In this document: piece by piece, positions 51,720 through 60,655 of the stretch | Layout of the letters: every line of letters starts with the position of its first letter | How positions within the stretch are numbered: the stretch's first letter is position 1 | NCBI RefSeq assembly: GCF_000429865.1 | Contig: NZ_KE386978.1 | Span: 373,623-437,622, forward strand | Source of the DNA: Cucumibacter marinus DSM 18995 | GTDB lineage: Bacteria; Pseudomonadota; Alphaproteobacteria; Rhizobiales; Devosiaceae | Direction of reading: 5' to 3' | Length of the DNA stretch: 64,000 bases | The notes under the pieces: generated by a model | What the model was told of the DNA's origin: nothing | The model's input: only the letters and a program-made list of their open reading frames with translations | The model's database searches: none | Translations under genes and position numbers: made by a program

Positions 51720-52502
51720 GTGATCTTCAGCCGTTTTTTCAAGACACCCTTTGCCCGCGCACTCGAAGACTATGGGCGCGAGCGCTGCTCGCTGACCGGC
51801 GAAGATCTCTGGATCGGGCTTGGTCCGAACCCCGAATACCGCCGTGAACCGGTGCGCGCTTTCCCGCACCCGGCCAAATCGCTCCTGTTCGTGGCGGCGC
51901 CCGACGCCGACCAGGCCAGCCTGATCGATGCGCTGACCAAAAGCCGGGAGGCGGGCGAGGTGACCACCATGATGATCGGCACCTCGCACGACTACGCCAA
52001 TGGCCGCCCGAAAAGCCTCGACATGTCGGCGACGGTTTCACGCCTTGCCAAAGGGCATTTCCCGGCCCTTGAGAACCTGTCGCTGGGCGATATGGAGCAA
52101 CTCTTCAATGGCCATCGCGGCTTTGGTCGGATCGGGGATATTACGGGTATCTTCAACGCCGCGCCGAACCTCAAGGACCTCAGCCTTCACGGGCAGTTCT
52201 CCATGAGCCGGTCTGTCCGGCACGACACCCTCGCGGACCTTTCGGCCTGGCTTGACGAGATAGGGGTGAGCGGGGGGCCGGTCAGCCAGGAGACGATCAC
52301 CCACCTGCTCTCTTCGAGCTTCCCCAAGCTGAAGGAAGCCGATCTCGATCTCGAGGAAGGGGATCGCGAGATCGACTACGTCATTCCGGACGCGTTCTTC
52401 GAAGGCGGCATGCCGGCGCTGACCGGGTTCGGCATGAACTGCCTGGCCCCCGGCAGCGCGCAGCGGCTGGCAGAATGGAAGGCGGGGCGAAAGATCAAGT
52501 GA
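51720..52502 (+). CDS. Leucine-rich-repeat-like protein of unknown function
   Basis: 260-residue soluble protein starting at GTG 51720 (GAGAGGAT upstream). The middle holds irregular leucine-rich strands, FPALENLSLGDMEQLF, APNLKDLSLHGQFSM and FPKLKEADLDLEEGD, spaced like the STM4015/MolR-type repeat proteins. No enzymatic motif recognised. Convergent with lepA, whose stop is 32 bases away. Possibly a protein-interaction module. Confidence 0.6.
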   Translation: MIFSRFFKTPFARALEDYGRERCSLTGEDLWIGLGPNPEYRREPVRAFPHPAKSLLFVAAPDADQASLIDALTKSREAGEVTTMMIGTSHDYANGRPKSLDMSATVSRLAKGHFPALENLSLGDMEQLFNGHRGFGRIGDITGIFNAAPNLKDLSLHGQFSMSRSVRHDTLADLSAWLDEIGVSGGPVSQETITHLLSSSFPKLKEADLDLEEGDREIDYVIPDAFFEGGMPALTGFGMNCLAPGSAQRLAEWKAGRKIK

Positions 52503-52533
52503 GGGCGGCGGCGACTATGCGCGGCGCTCCCGG

Positions 52534-54339
52534 TCAGCCATCCATCTTGAGGGCCTTGATGAAGGCCTCTTGCGGGATCTCGACCTTGCCGAACTGGCGC
52601 ATCTTCTTCTTGCCCTTCTTCTGGGCCTCGAGAAGCTTGCGCTTGCGGGTGGCGTCGCCGCCATAGCATTTCGCGGTCACATCCTTGCGCAGGGCGCGGA
52701 TGGTTTCACGGGCGATGACCTTGCCGCCGATCGCCGCCTGGATCGGGATCTGGAACAGGTGCTGGGGAATCAGTTCCTTGAGCTTTTCGCACATGGCGCG
52801 GCCCCGGTACTCGGCCTGGGAGCGGTGCACCAGGATCGAGAGTGCATCGACCGGCTCACCATTCACGAGGATCGACATGCGCACGAGATCCCCCTCGCGA
52901 TAATCGGAGATCTGATAGTCGAAGCTGGCATAGCCCTTGGAAACCGACTTCAGCCGGTCATAAAAGTCGAACACCACTTCGTTGAGCGGCAAATCGTACT
53001 GCACCAGCGCGCGGGAGCCAACATAGGAGAGATCGGTCTGGATGCCGCGGCGCTCCTGGCACAGCTTGAGGATGGCGCCGAGATAGTCATCGGGGGTGAG
53101 GATCGTCGCCTTGATCCAGGGTTCATTGATGTGATCGACCTTGACCGGGTCGGGCATGTCGGCGGGATTGTGAAGTTCGAGCATGGTGCCATCGGTCATG
53201 CCGATCTCGTAGACCACCGAAGGAGCGGTAGCGACGAGGTCGAGATCGAACTCGCGGCTGAGCCGTTCCTGGATAATCTCGAGATGCAAGAGCCCCAGGA
53301 ACCCGCAGCGGAAGCCGAAACCGAGTGCGGCGGATGTTTCCATTTCGTAGGAGAAGCTGGCATCGTTGAGCCGCAGCCGCCCCATGGCGGCGCGCAGGTC
53401 CTCGAAGTCGTTGGCATCGACCGGGAACAGCCCGCAGAACACAACCGGCTGGGCCGGGCGGAAGCCGGGCAGCGCCTGCGCGCAGGGTTTCTTGTCGTCG
53501 GTGATGGTGTCCCCGACATTGGTGTCGGCGACTTCCTTGATCGAGGCGGTGATGAAGCCGATCTCACCCGGGCCGAGCTCGCCCAGATCGACCAGCTTGG
53601 GTGTGAACACGCCCACGCGGTCGAGCTCATAGGTGGCCTTGGTGGCCATCATGCGGACCTTCTGGCCCTTTCTGATCTTGCCGTCGATCACGCGCACCAG
53701 CACGACCACGCCGAGATAGGCGTCGTACCAGCTATCGACCAGCATGGCCTTGAGCGGTGCGTCGGGGTCGCCCTCAGGCGGCGGCAGGCGGGTGACGATG
53801 GCTTCGAGCACCTTTTCGATGCCGAGCCCGGTCTTGGCCGAGATCTCGACGGCATCGGACGCGTCGAGCCCGATCACGTCCTCGATCTGCTGCTTGACCC
53901 GATCGACGTCGGCGGCGGGCAGATCGATCTTGTTCAGGACCGGGACGATTTCGTGATCGACCTCGATGGCCTGATAGACATTGGCAAGGGTCTGGGCTTC
54001 GACGCCCTGGGACGCATCGACAACCAGGAGCGATCCTTCGCAGGCGGCGAGCGAACGGTTGACCTCATAGGCGAAGTCGACATGGCCCGGCGTGTCGATG
54101 AGGTTGAGCACGTAGTGCTCGCCATCGGCGGCGTTGTATTCGAGCCGTACGGTCTGGGCCTTGATGGTTATGCCGCGCTCGCGCTCGATATCCATTGAAT
54201 CGAGCACCTGCTCCTTCATCTCGCGCGTGTCGAGCGCACCGGTGTTCTGGATCAGCCGGTCGGCAAGGGTCGACTTGCCGTGATCGATATGGGCGACGAT
54301 GGAAAAGTTGCGGATATTCTTGAGCGGCGTCACGGGCAT
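52534..54339 (-). CDS. lepA: Elongation factor 4 (LepA)
   Basis: 601-residue translational GTPase. G1 AHIDHGKST (residues ~16-24), G2 region [12 protein letters not shown]3 DTPGHVDF and G4 NKIDLPAAD are intact; the C-terminal domain ends with [24 protein letters not shown], the unique LepA tail contacting the ribosomal A site. LepA back-translocates or helps 30S biogenesis. ATG 54339 ([18 protein letters not shown]) matches the family start; the 25-residue upstream extension is rejected. Monocistronic leftward. Confidence 0.97.
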   Translation of the reverse strand: MPVTPLKNIRNFSIVAHIDHGKSTLADRLIQNTGALDTREMKEQVLDSMDIERERGITIKAQTVRLEYNAADGEHYVLNLIDTPGHVDFAYEVNRSLAACEGSLLVVDASQGVEAQTLANVYQAIEVDHEIVPVLNKIDLPAADVDRVKQQIEDVIGLDASDAVEISAKTGLGIEKVLEAIVTRLPPPEGDPDAPLKAMLVDSWYDAYLGVVVLVRVIDGKIRKGQKVRMMATKATYELDRVGVFTPKLVDLGELGPGEIGFITASIKEVADTNVGDTITDDKKPCAQALPGFRPAQPVVFCGLFPVDANDFEDLRAAMGRLRLNDASFSYEMETSAALGFGFRCGFLGLLHLEIIQERLSREFDLDLVATAPSVVYEIGMTDGTMLELHNPADMPDPVKVDHINEPWIKATILTPDDYLGAILKLCQERRGIQTDLSYVGSRALVQYDLPLNEVVFDFYDRLKSVSKGYASFDYQISDYREGDLVRMSILVNGEPVDALSILVHRSQAEYRGRAMCEKLKELIPQHLFQIPIQAAIGGKVIARETIRALRKDVTAKCYGGDATRKRKLLEAQKKGKKKMRQFGKVEIPQEAFIKALKMDG

Positions 54340-54498
54340 GGGTCCTTCATTGGCGCCGGTGATTAGCAGGTTTGGGCGCCGCTTCAAAGATGGTGAATGA
54401 AGCCTTGCGGACAAACATACGCCCTCAAGTCAAATCCGGGTCGTCCCGGCACGGCTACCGGACATAAAACCAGGGCGAAACTCAAGGAGGATCGCCCG

Positions 54499-54981
54499 AT
54501 GTCACTTTCATATTCAGGCATGCCGACCCAACGCGCCCAGACCTTGTGGGCCGGCGGAACCGACGACAATGACCAACCCCCCGAACGGGTGACTGCCCCC
54601 GAGCGCATGCCGTGCCGGCATTGCCTTGGCTATGTGGAACCAGGCGAAGACGCGTTGATCCTTGGCTACCGCCCCTTCGAAAGCCTGCAGCCCTATGCCG
54701 AAACCGGCCCGATCTTCCTGCATGCCGAGCTCTGTGTCGCGTACGACCGGGAGGCCGGGCTGCCGCCCCGCACGCTCCATGCCGATCTGGTGCTGCTCAA
54801 GGGCTATTCCCGGCGTGACCGGATCGTCTACGGGCTCGGCGCCCTGGTACCGCCCAGCGAAATCGAGACCCGGGCGACGGTGATGCTTGCGGATCCGCGG
54901 GTTGCCTATGTGCATATGCGTTCGGCAACGAACAATTGCTTCACCTTGCGGATCGACATGAAAGATGCGCAGAAGACCTAG
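54499..54981 (+). CDS. DUF1203 family protein
   Basis: 160 residues, cytoplasmic. Family signature: CRHCLGYVEPGEDALILGYRPF near residues 35-56 (a CxxC pair), PYAETGPIFLHAELC, and the closing AYVHMRSATNNCFTLRIDM. Function unknown; the CxxC suggests metal or thiol chemistry but this is not established for the family. AAGGAGG (54484-54490) sets the start at ATG 54499. Confidence 0.88.
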   Translation: MSLSYSGMPTQRAQTLWAGGTDDNDQPPERVTAPERMPCRHCLGYVEPGEDALILGYRPFESLQPYAETGPIFLHAELCVAYDREAGLPPRTLHADLVLLKGYSRRDRIVYGLGALVPPSEIETRATVMLADPRVAYVHMRSATNNCFTLRIDMKDAQKT

Positions 54982-55020
54982 GGGTCTCAATCTGGCCCAG
55001 ATGCCGGGCACACTGGCGGC

Positions 55021-55920
55021 ATGATTGCATTGCGCCGCCTCCGCCGCACCAATCCGATGGTTGGTTTGATCGCCGTCACGATGGCCGGCCTGATCGCGAC
55101 TGCGGCGCTGGCCCAAGAGGACGCCGCAGCCCCAACACCGCCGCTGCCGCGGGAGCGCCCTCAATCGGTTGAGGCGTCCTCCGCCCCACCCCTGCCCCGG
55201 GCACGGCCGGAGCAAGAAGCTGACGAAGAGACCGATGGCCCCGGTAATGAAACCGAGGAGGACATGGCAAGCCCGGCCGTTCCACCGCCGCCACCTGAAG
55301 ACCAGAAACCCGCCCCGCATCGCCAGGCTTGCCCGGCGATGCTCAGCGGCCTGATCGACGCGCAGGCGGGCATGCCGATCACCGAGGGCGCGTGCGCGAT
55401 AACCACCCCGCTGACGCTCACGGGCGTGCGGACGGTTGGAGGCGATGTTCGATTGTCCGGCGGCCCGGTGCTCGGTTGCGCCATGGCCACCGAGACCGCC
55501 CAATGGCTCAAAGAGCTCGACCGCTATGCCCGGGCCGCTCTCGGCAGCCGGATTGCCGAAATGGCGACCGGACCAGGCTATGTCTGCCGCCGCCGCAACA
55601 ATGCGGACGCCGGCAAGGTATCGGAGCATGGTTTCGGCAATGCGCTCGATATCTCTGGCTTCGTGTTCGAAGATGGCACCCGCATCTCGGTTCTGACCGA
55701 CTGGGTGGAGCCGACCCCCGCCTCAGACGGGGAAGATGAGGCTCGTGCCGTGCCCCCAGAGCCCGGGCCCAAACAGGCCTTTCTGCGCCACGCCAAACGG
55801 TTGGCCTGCGCCCGGTTTGCCACCGTTCTCAGCCCGACCGCCAATGCGCTGCACAAGGATCACCTGCATTTCGATCTCGGCTGTCATGGCCGGACCTGCA
55901 CGGCGCAGATCTGCGAATAA
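55021..55920 (+). CDS. Extensin-like domain secreted protein
   Basis: 299 residues: signal peptide (~residues 1-31, AALA-QE), a Pro/Glu-rich linker (~35-95), then an extensin-like C-terminal domain (Pfam PF06904). GYVCRRRNNADAGKVSEHGF, GNALDISGFVF and HKDHLHFDLGCHG carry the His/Asp zinc ligands of the related D-Ala-D-Ala carboxypeptidase (M15/VanY-like) fold, so a peptidoglycan peptidase is likely. Six cysteines probably form disulfides in the periplasm. Very common in Hyphomicrobiales. Confidence 0.88.
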   Translation: MIALRRLRRTNPMVGLIAVTMAGLIATAALAQEDAAAPTPPLPRERPQSVEASSAPPLPRARPEQEADEETDGPGNETEEDMASPAVPPPPPEDQKPAPHRQACPAMLSGLIDAQAGMPITEGACAITTPLTLTGVRTVGGDVRLSGGPVLGCAMATETAQWLKELDRYARAALGSRIAEMATGPGYVCRRRNNADAGKVSEHGFGNALDISGFVFEDGTRISVLTDWVEPTPASDGEDEARAVPPEPGPKQAFLRHAKRLACARFATVLSPTANALHKDHLHFDLGCHGRTCTAQICE

Positions 55921-55995
55921 GAGCAAACAGGCCCATCGCCTTGACCTTCCAGTTGGTGGAAGAGCTAGACCCTTCAATCAAAGAAGGGAGACCGC

Positions 55996-56394
55996 ATGCG
56001 CCAGGGCCTCATATTGCTGTTCGTCGTTGTCGCCTTGCTGGGTGCAATCGTGTGGACCGGAACTCAAAAAGCGGGGCCGGATCCGCTGACGGGGCTCAAC
56101 ACGCCGGCAATGACGGCGACCGCGCAAACGGGCGAAGCCCTGTTCGGACAATATTGCCGGTCCTGCCATGGCGACCAGGCCGCGGGTACCGATCAGGGGC
56201 CGCCGCTGGTCCACAAGATCTACGAGCCGTCTCACCACCCCGACGCGGCCTTCTATCTGGCGGCTCAGAACGGGGTACGGGCGCATCACTGGCGCTATGG
56301 TGACATGCCACCCGTCGAGGGGATTACCGAGGTCGAGATTGCCCCGATCATCGACTATGTGAGGGCGATCCAGCGGGCCAATGGCATAGACTAG
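55996..56394 (+). CDS. Membrane-anchored or secreted class I cytochrome c
   Basis: 132 residues. Hydrophobic N-terminus (residues 4-22) acts as signal or anchor, then a small cytochrome c domain with heme motif CRSCH (C54, C57, H58) and probable distal ligand M104 in GDMPPVEG. The WRYGDMPPV ending and two additional His-rich segments (SHHPDAAF, RAHHWRYG) are noteworthy. A periplasmic electron carrier; partner unknown. Its stop shares CTAG with the convergent CHAD gene. Confidence 0.9.
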   Translation: MRQGLILLFVVVALLGAIVWTGTQKAGPDPLTGLNTPAMTATAQTGEALFGQYCRSCHGDQAAGTDQGPPLVHKIYEPSHHPDAAFYLAAQNGVRAHHWRYGDMPPVEGITEVEIAPIIDYVRAIQRANGID

Positions 56395-57296
56395 GTGCCG
56401 CGAGACTTGAAGGCGGCGCGAATGGCGGCGCCAAGCCCCGGCTTTTCGATGACAAGCACAGCCTTGCCGCGATCGCGGGCCAGCGTTTCCAATTCGGCGC
56501 GGCGTTCAACCAGCACCGGCAAGAGCCGATCGCGTTCGCCGACCGGCAGGCGGACTGACGCGGTGTCACGCAACCAGCTTTCGAGATCGGCAAGATCGTT
56601 GTGCTCACCCAAGAGGTCGGCCAGCGCCTTGAGTGCCGCGCGATAGGGCTTGCCATAGGGCAGTGCGTCGCGCAGCAGCTGGGTGTGCATCCAGTGATAT
56701 TTCACCGATTTGCGCCATTCATGCAGGGTGCCGGCTGACGGTCTTTTGCCCAATGCCCGGAACTGATCACTTGCGACCTTGCGTGACGCGCGAACGCCCT
56801 GCCGCAGCAGCTTCACCGGGCCGGACTTGTCCGGCAGCGAGAAAGCGACGAAATCGGCGCGGAGGCGTGCCGTTCTCTCCAATGCGGCCGCGATGTCCGG
56901 GCTGCTCGAAAGGCTGCGTTCGTGCTCGGCATCGAATGCCTCTTCGAGCATGGCCAATGTTACCGGCAAATCGAGCACGAGATCCGCGGGCAGGGCCCGA
57001 AAGGTGTTGAGGCGCGCGCCAGCGGCCCGTTCGGACGCGATGGCGCGGGCGAGATCGCGCAAGGCCCGGTTCCCCTGCTTGTAGAACCCGAGATCCCCCT
57101 GCCGGATCAGCCGCAGCACTCCCCTCAGTTTCTTGATGCGCTTGCGGGCCGTGTGCACGGCAGCGGCCCGGCCCGGCCCGGTCTCGGCGAGATCGGAGGC
57201 TATGCCATCGAGTTTTTCGAATGCGATGCGCCGGATCTCTTCGCCGAGCGGGGTCGAAGGATCGAGGATGTAGCGCATGGCGGGACTGTCGGTCAC
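56391..57296 (-). CDS. CHAD-domain protein
   Basis: 301-residue helical CHAD protein. Conserved basic histidine helices, VHTARKRIKKLRGVLRLIR near residue 47 and LHEWRKSVKYHWMHTQLL near 192, line the channel that binds inorganic polyphosphate. CHAD proteins associate with polyphosphate granules and often neighbour phosphate or ion genes. Starts at GTG 57296, overlapping the antiporter stop by four bases (GTGA), so both are co-translated. No CYTH/ygiF partner domain is fused. Confidence 0.9.
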   Translation of the reverse strand: MTDSPAMRYILDPSTPLGEEIRRIAFEKLDGIASDLAETGPGRAAAVHTARKRIKKLRGVLRLIRQGDLGFYKQGNRALRDLARAIASERAAGARLNTFRALPADLVLDLPVTLAMLEEAFDAEHERSLSSSPDIAAALERTARLRADFVAFSLPDKSGPVKLLRQGVRASRKVASDQFRALGKRPSAGTLHEWRKSVKYHWMHTQLLRDALPYGKPYRAALKALADLLGEHNDLADLESWLRDTASVRLPVGERDRLLPVLVERRAELETLARDRGKAVLVIEKPGLGAAIRAAFKSRGT

Positions 57297-58513
57297 GGTT
57301 TGCCTCCGTTCACGGCAGGATAGAATCGTGCGATCAGGGGCGCGGTTACGCCGTGCAGGAGGATCGACAGGCCAATAGCCCAGACCGCGATCGCCTTGAT
57401 GTCTTCAAGAGGGGCGTAACCGGCCTTGTCCGCGATCACCAGCAAATAGAGGATCGATGCGATGCCACGCGGGCCGAACCAGCCCAGCACCAGCCGATGG
57501 ACCGGACTGACTGGCGTGCCTTCGAGCACCAGATAGACCGGCAGCATGCGCATGACGGTAAGTGCAAGCGCCGCGAACAGAATGGCCGGCCAGAACAGGT
57601 CGCTGCCCGCCGCGGCTGGCAGGAAGGCGGCACCAAACAGGACGAAAGTCAGGCTTGTGAGAATCGTGCCTTCGGTCTGGGCGAAGTTGGAGGCGGCCTG
57701 CACCATGGGGCGCGGCAGGACAATGCCGAAACCGAGGCCTGCTGTGAAGGCAGCGAGAAAGCCGTTTCCCCCGATCAGTTCCGCCCCGACATAGGCGAGC
57801 CCGGCCAGGATGACCATCAGCGGTGTGCGGCTATTGGGGCGCGCGATCTTCCAGGCAAAGGCGTGACGCGCCATGAAGGCGCCGCCTGCGCCGATCACGA
57901 CACCGGCCAACGGCCCCAGAATGATGTGGCCGGCAAACAGGCCGACATGGTCGAGCCAGTGTTGCCCCGCGCCTTCAAGCGTCGACAGATCGAGCGCGAT
58001 CAGCAGGAGCGGCAGACACAACCCGTCATTGAGGCCGCTTTCGGCGTCGAGCGCCTCGCGTTCGGGCTCGGGCATTGTGCGGTTGGCAAAGACCGGCTGG
58101 GCGAGGGCCGCGTCGGTGGGCGTGAGGACGATGGCGAGGATCACGGCGTCGAGAAAGGAGAGACTGGGAAACAGCGCGAAGCCAAAGGCTGTGCCCAGGG
58201 CGATGGTCAGCGGAATGCCGGCCAGCAGGAGCCGTAGGGTCAGATTCACCGTTTCGCGCTGGTCGACCTTGCGCCTGAGGCGGATATTGGCCGCGTCGCG
58301 GAACAAGATGATCACAAGAGTGGCGGTGGCCAGAACGAACACCGCATCGCCGGCAACGGGATCGACAAGACCGAAGCCGAGCGGTCCGATCAACAGGCCG
58401 AAGCCGGTAAAAATCATCGGCCCCGACAGCGGTGACCTGTCGATCCAGTCCGCAGCCAGCGCATAAACCAGCAGCGCGACAAGGGTCAGGGCGATGATGG
58501 GTTCACTGAACAT
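57293..58513 (-). CDS. CPA1-type sodium/proton antiporter
   Basis: 406-residue cation:proton antiporter with about 11-12 helices. Typical CPA1 features: VDPVAGDAVFVLATATLVIILF, the TPTDAALAQPVF helix and LDAESGLNDGLCLPLLL containing the ND ion-binding pair. It exports Na+ or K+ in exchange for H+. The 61-residue upstream extension lacks membrane character; ATG 58513 (MFSEPIIALTLVALL) is the likely start. First gene of a leftward pair with the CHAD gene. Confidence 0.9.
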   Translation of the reverse strand: MFSEPIIALTLVALLVYALAADWIDRSPLSGPMIFTGFGLLIGPLGFGLVDPVAGDAVFVLATATLVIILFRDAANIRLRRKVDQRETVNLTLRLLLAGIPLTIALGTAFGFALFPSLSFLDAVILAIVLTPTDAALAQPVFANRTMPEPEREALDAESGLNDGLCLPLLLIALDLSTLEGAGQHWLDHVGLFAGHIILGPLAGVVIGAGGAFMARHAFAWKIARPNSRTPLMVILAGLAYVGAELIGGNGFLAAFTAGLGFGIVLPRPMVQAASNFAQTEGTILTSLTFVLFGAAFLPAAAGSDLFWPAILFAALALTVMRMLPVYLVLEGTPVSPVHRLVLGWFGPRGIASILYLLVIADKAGYAPLEDIKAIAVWAIGLSILLHGVTAPLIARFYPAVNGGKP

Positions 58514-58731
58514 GGTCGGAGCGGCCCGGCTCGATACGCAAGCTGCCAATTCGGCAGACAGCGACTTTGGCGGCAAGTCGGAGCTGGCGCAACCCGGACA
58601 AAAGGCTGACCGGCACGAAGCCTGCGTCAAGCCGCGTCTTGATTGTCGCTCTTGTCCACCGCACAGTGGTGGCAGGGCAAACACAAGGCGCGTCAACGGC
58701 TTGAACGCGGCGCGCCGAAACGAGGGTTGCG

Positions 58732-59715
58732 ATGCTGACGCATTTGCTGGGCCGGAACAAACGGCGGTTCGACAGTCTCGACGAACGCGAGATCCTGGCG
58801 CTCGCCATTTCCTCGGAAGAGGATGATGCGCGCATCTACCAGTCCTATGCCGACATGCTGCGTGAAGAGTTTCCCGCCTCCGCCAAGGTGTTTGACGGCA
58901 TGGCGGAGGAAGAGCACACGCACCGGCAGTGGCTGATCGATCTGTTCGTGAAAAAATTCGGCGACCGTATTCCGCTGGTCCGGCGCGAGCACATTCGCGG
59001 CTTCATCGAACGCAAACCGGTCTGGCTGATGCGCAATCTCGGGATCGAGACCATCCGCCAGCAGGTCTGGGAGATGGAAGAGGCAGCCGGAAATTTTTAT
59101 GCGGAAGCCGCCAAGCGCACCAAGGACGCGGCGATCCGCAAGCTCCTGGGTGATCTCGCCGCTGCGGAGCAACACCACAAGGAAACCGCGGATCAGCTCG
59201 AAAAAACCCATCTCGACGAAACCGCGATCGATGAGGAAAAGAGCCAGGAACACAGGCGCTTCGTTCTGACCTATGTGCAACCGGGTCTTGCCGGGCTGAT
59301 GGACGGGTCGGTCTCCACCCTGGCCCCGATCTTTGCCGCCGCCTTCGCCACCCACAACACCTGGGCCACCTTTCTGGTGGGCCTGGCCGCATCGGTCGGT
59401 GCCGGGATTTCCATGGGCTTCACAGAAGCCGCTTCGGACGATGGCAAGCTCACCGGCCGCGGCTCGCCGGTCAAGCGCGGCTTCGCCGCAGGCATCATGA
59501 CCGCCCTTGGCGGGTTGGGCCACGCCCTGCCCTATCTCATTCCCGAATTCTGGACAGCCACGATCATCGCCATGGTGGTTGTGCTGGTCGAACTGTGGGC
59601 CATCGCCTTCATCCAGAACAGGTATATGGACACCCCGTTCTGGCGCGCAGTGCTGATGGTGGTGTTCGGCGGCTCACTGGTCTTCGCGGCCGGCATATTG
59701 ATCGGCAACGCCTAG
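58732..59715 (+). CDS. mbfA: Membrane-bound ferritin MbfA (rubrerythrin-CCC1 fusion)
   Basis: 327 residues. The N-terminal half is a ferritin-like di-iron domain: SSEEDDARIYQSYADM, DGMAEEEHTHRQ, WEMEEAAGNFYAEA and AAAEQHHKET supply the carboxylate and histidine ligands. From ~185 a VIT1/CCC1 transporter domain with five helices begins (VQPGLAGLMDGSVSTLAPIF). In Bradyrhizobium and Agrobacterium MbfA exports iron and protects against peroxide, under Irr control. No obvious AT-rich Irr box (ICE) is visible upstream of this copy. Confidence 0.95.
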   Translation: MLTHLLGRNKRRFDSLDEREILALAISSEEDDARIYQSYADMLREEFPASAKVFDGMAEEEHTHRQWLIDLFVKKFGDRIPLVRREHIRGFIERKPVWLMRNLGIETIRQQVWEMEEAAGNFYAEAAKRTKDAAIRKLLGDLAAAEQHHKETADQLEKTHLDETAIDEEKSQEHRRFVLTYVQPGLAGLMDGSVSTLAPIFAAAFATHNTWATFLVGLAASVGAGISMGFTEAASDDGKLTGRGSPVKRGFAAGIMTALGGLGHALPYLIPEFWTATIIAMVVVLVELWAIAFIQNRYMDTPFWRAVLMVVFGGSLVFAAGILIGNA

Positions 59716-59821
59716 GACAAGTCCTCTTGTAACCGGGCCTTGGGGCACTAGGTTACACGCAGCCGGTTTGGGGCGGGGACGAATCGCGGGTTCGCCTCTC
59801 CAGCGAGATCAGGGACGCAAC

Positions 59822-60649
59822 ATGTCAGAACCATTTATCCCGCCCGACCTTCCTCCCGCCCGGCGGATCAGCCGTGAGGGGATCGACCTTTGCTACTACA
59901 TGTTCGGGCCCGAGAACGGGCATCCGCTCGTCATCTGCCACGGGCTGGCGGCGGCCGGGATCCAGTTTGCCGAGGATGGCCGGTTTTTCGGCGAGGCCGG
60001 CTACAGGGTGCTGGTGCCCGATGTGCGCGGGCACGGCCAGTCGGGCCGGCCACAAAAGCCGACGCCGGAGAATTTCGGCATGAATGTGCTGGCCGAAGAC
60101 ATCATGGCAATGATGGATGCCGAAGGCATGGGGCAGGCCGACTGGATCGGCAATTCCATGGGCGGCGTGATCGCGCTCGAAGTGATCCGGCAAAACCCCG
60201 AACACATCCGGCGGCTCCTCACGTTCGGAACGACCTACAGCCTTTCGGCGCCAGCCTATCTGGTGCCGTTCCTGCCGTTCCTCTACCGGCTGATCGGCCC
60301 CAAGCCCATCGCCTTTATCGGCGGGTGGGCGACCTCGAAACACAAGCCGGTGCGCCGCCTGATCCGGCATGTGCTGGGGCAGTTCGATCGCGAGATCCTG
60401 CACCCGCTGCTGATCAATCTGCGCGAATATGACTATCGCCAGACAGCGGTCGAGTTCGACCGTCCAATCCTGATGCTGCGCGGCAGTCTCGACCGGGATA
60501 TCAACGCCACCCTGGGCCCGACGCTCGAGACGATGAAGGCCAAGCCGGATTTCACGCTCATCGAGATGCCTGGCGCCGGACATTGCGCCAATCTCGATCA
60601 GCCAGACGCATTCCGCAGCGCGGCGCGTCGGTTCCTCGAAACAGAATAG
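59822..60649 (+). CDS. Alpha/beta hydrolase
   Basis: 275-residue alpha/beta-hydrolase fold enzyme. Oxyanion region VICHGLAAAG, nucleophile S112 in GNSMGG, acid likely in RGSLDRDIN, and catalytic histidine in GAGHCANLDQP near residue 250. The family includes esterases, lactonases and haloalkane/enol-ether hydrolases; no residue here narrows it down. ATG 59822 has GGGACGCA upstream; the 18-residue extension from 59768 is unlikely. Stand-alone gene convergent with the GGDEF gene. Confidence 0.85.
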   Translation: MSEPFIPPDLPPARRISREGIDLCYYMFGPENGHPLVICHGLAAAGIQFAEDGRFFGEAGYRVLVPDVRGHGQSGRPQKPTPENFGMNVLAEDIMAMMDAEGMGQADWIGNSMGGVIALEVIRQNPEHIRRLLTFGTTYSLSAPAYLVPFLPFLYRLIGPKPIAFIGGWATSKHKPVRRLIRHVLGQFDREILHPLLINLREYDYRQTAVEFDRPILMLRGSLDRDINATLGPTLETMKAKPDFTLIEMPGAGHCANLDQPDAFRSAARRFLETE

Positions 60650-60655
60650 AGCCGA

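Noticed and set aside
52570..54198. 542-residue + strand frame over lepA
   Set aside because: Antisense shadow of lepA.
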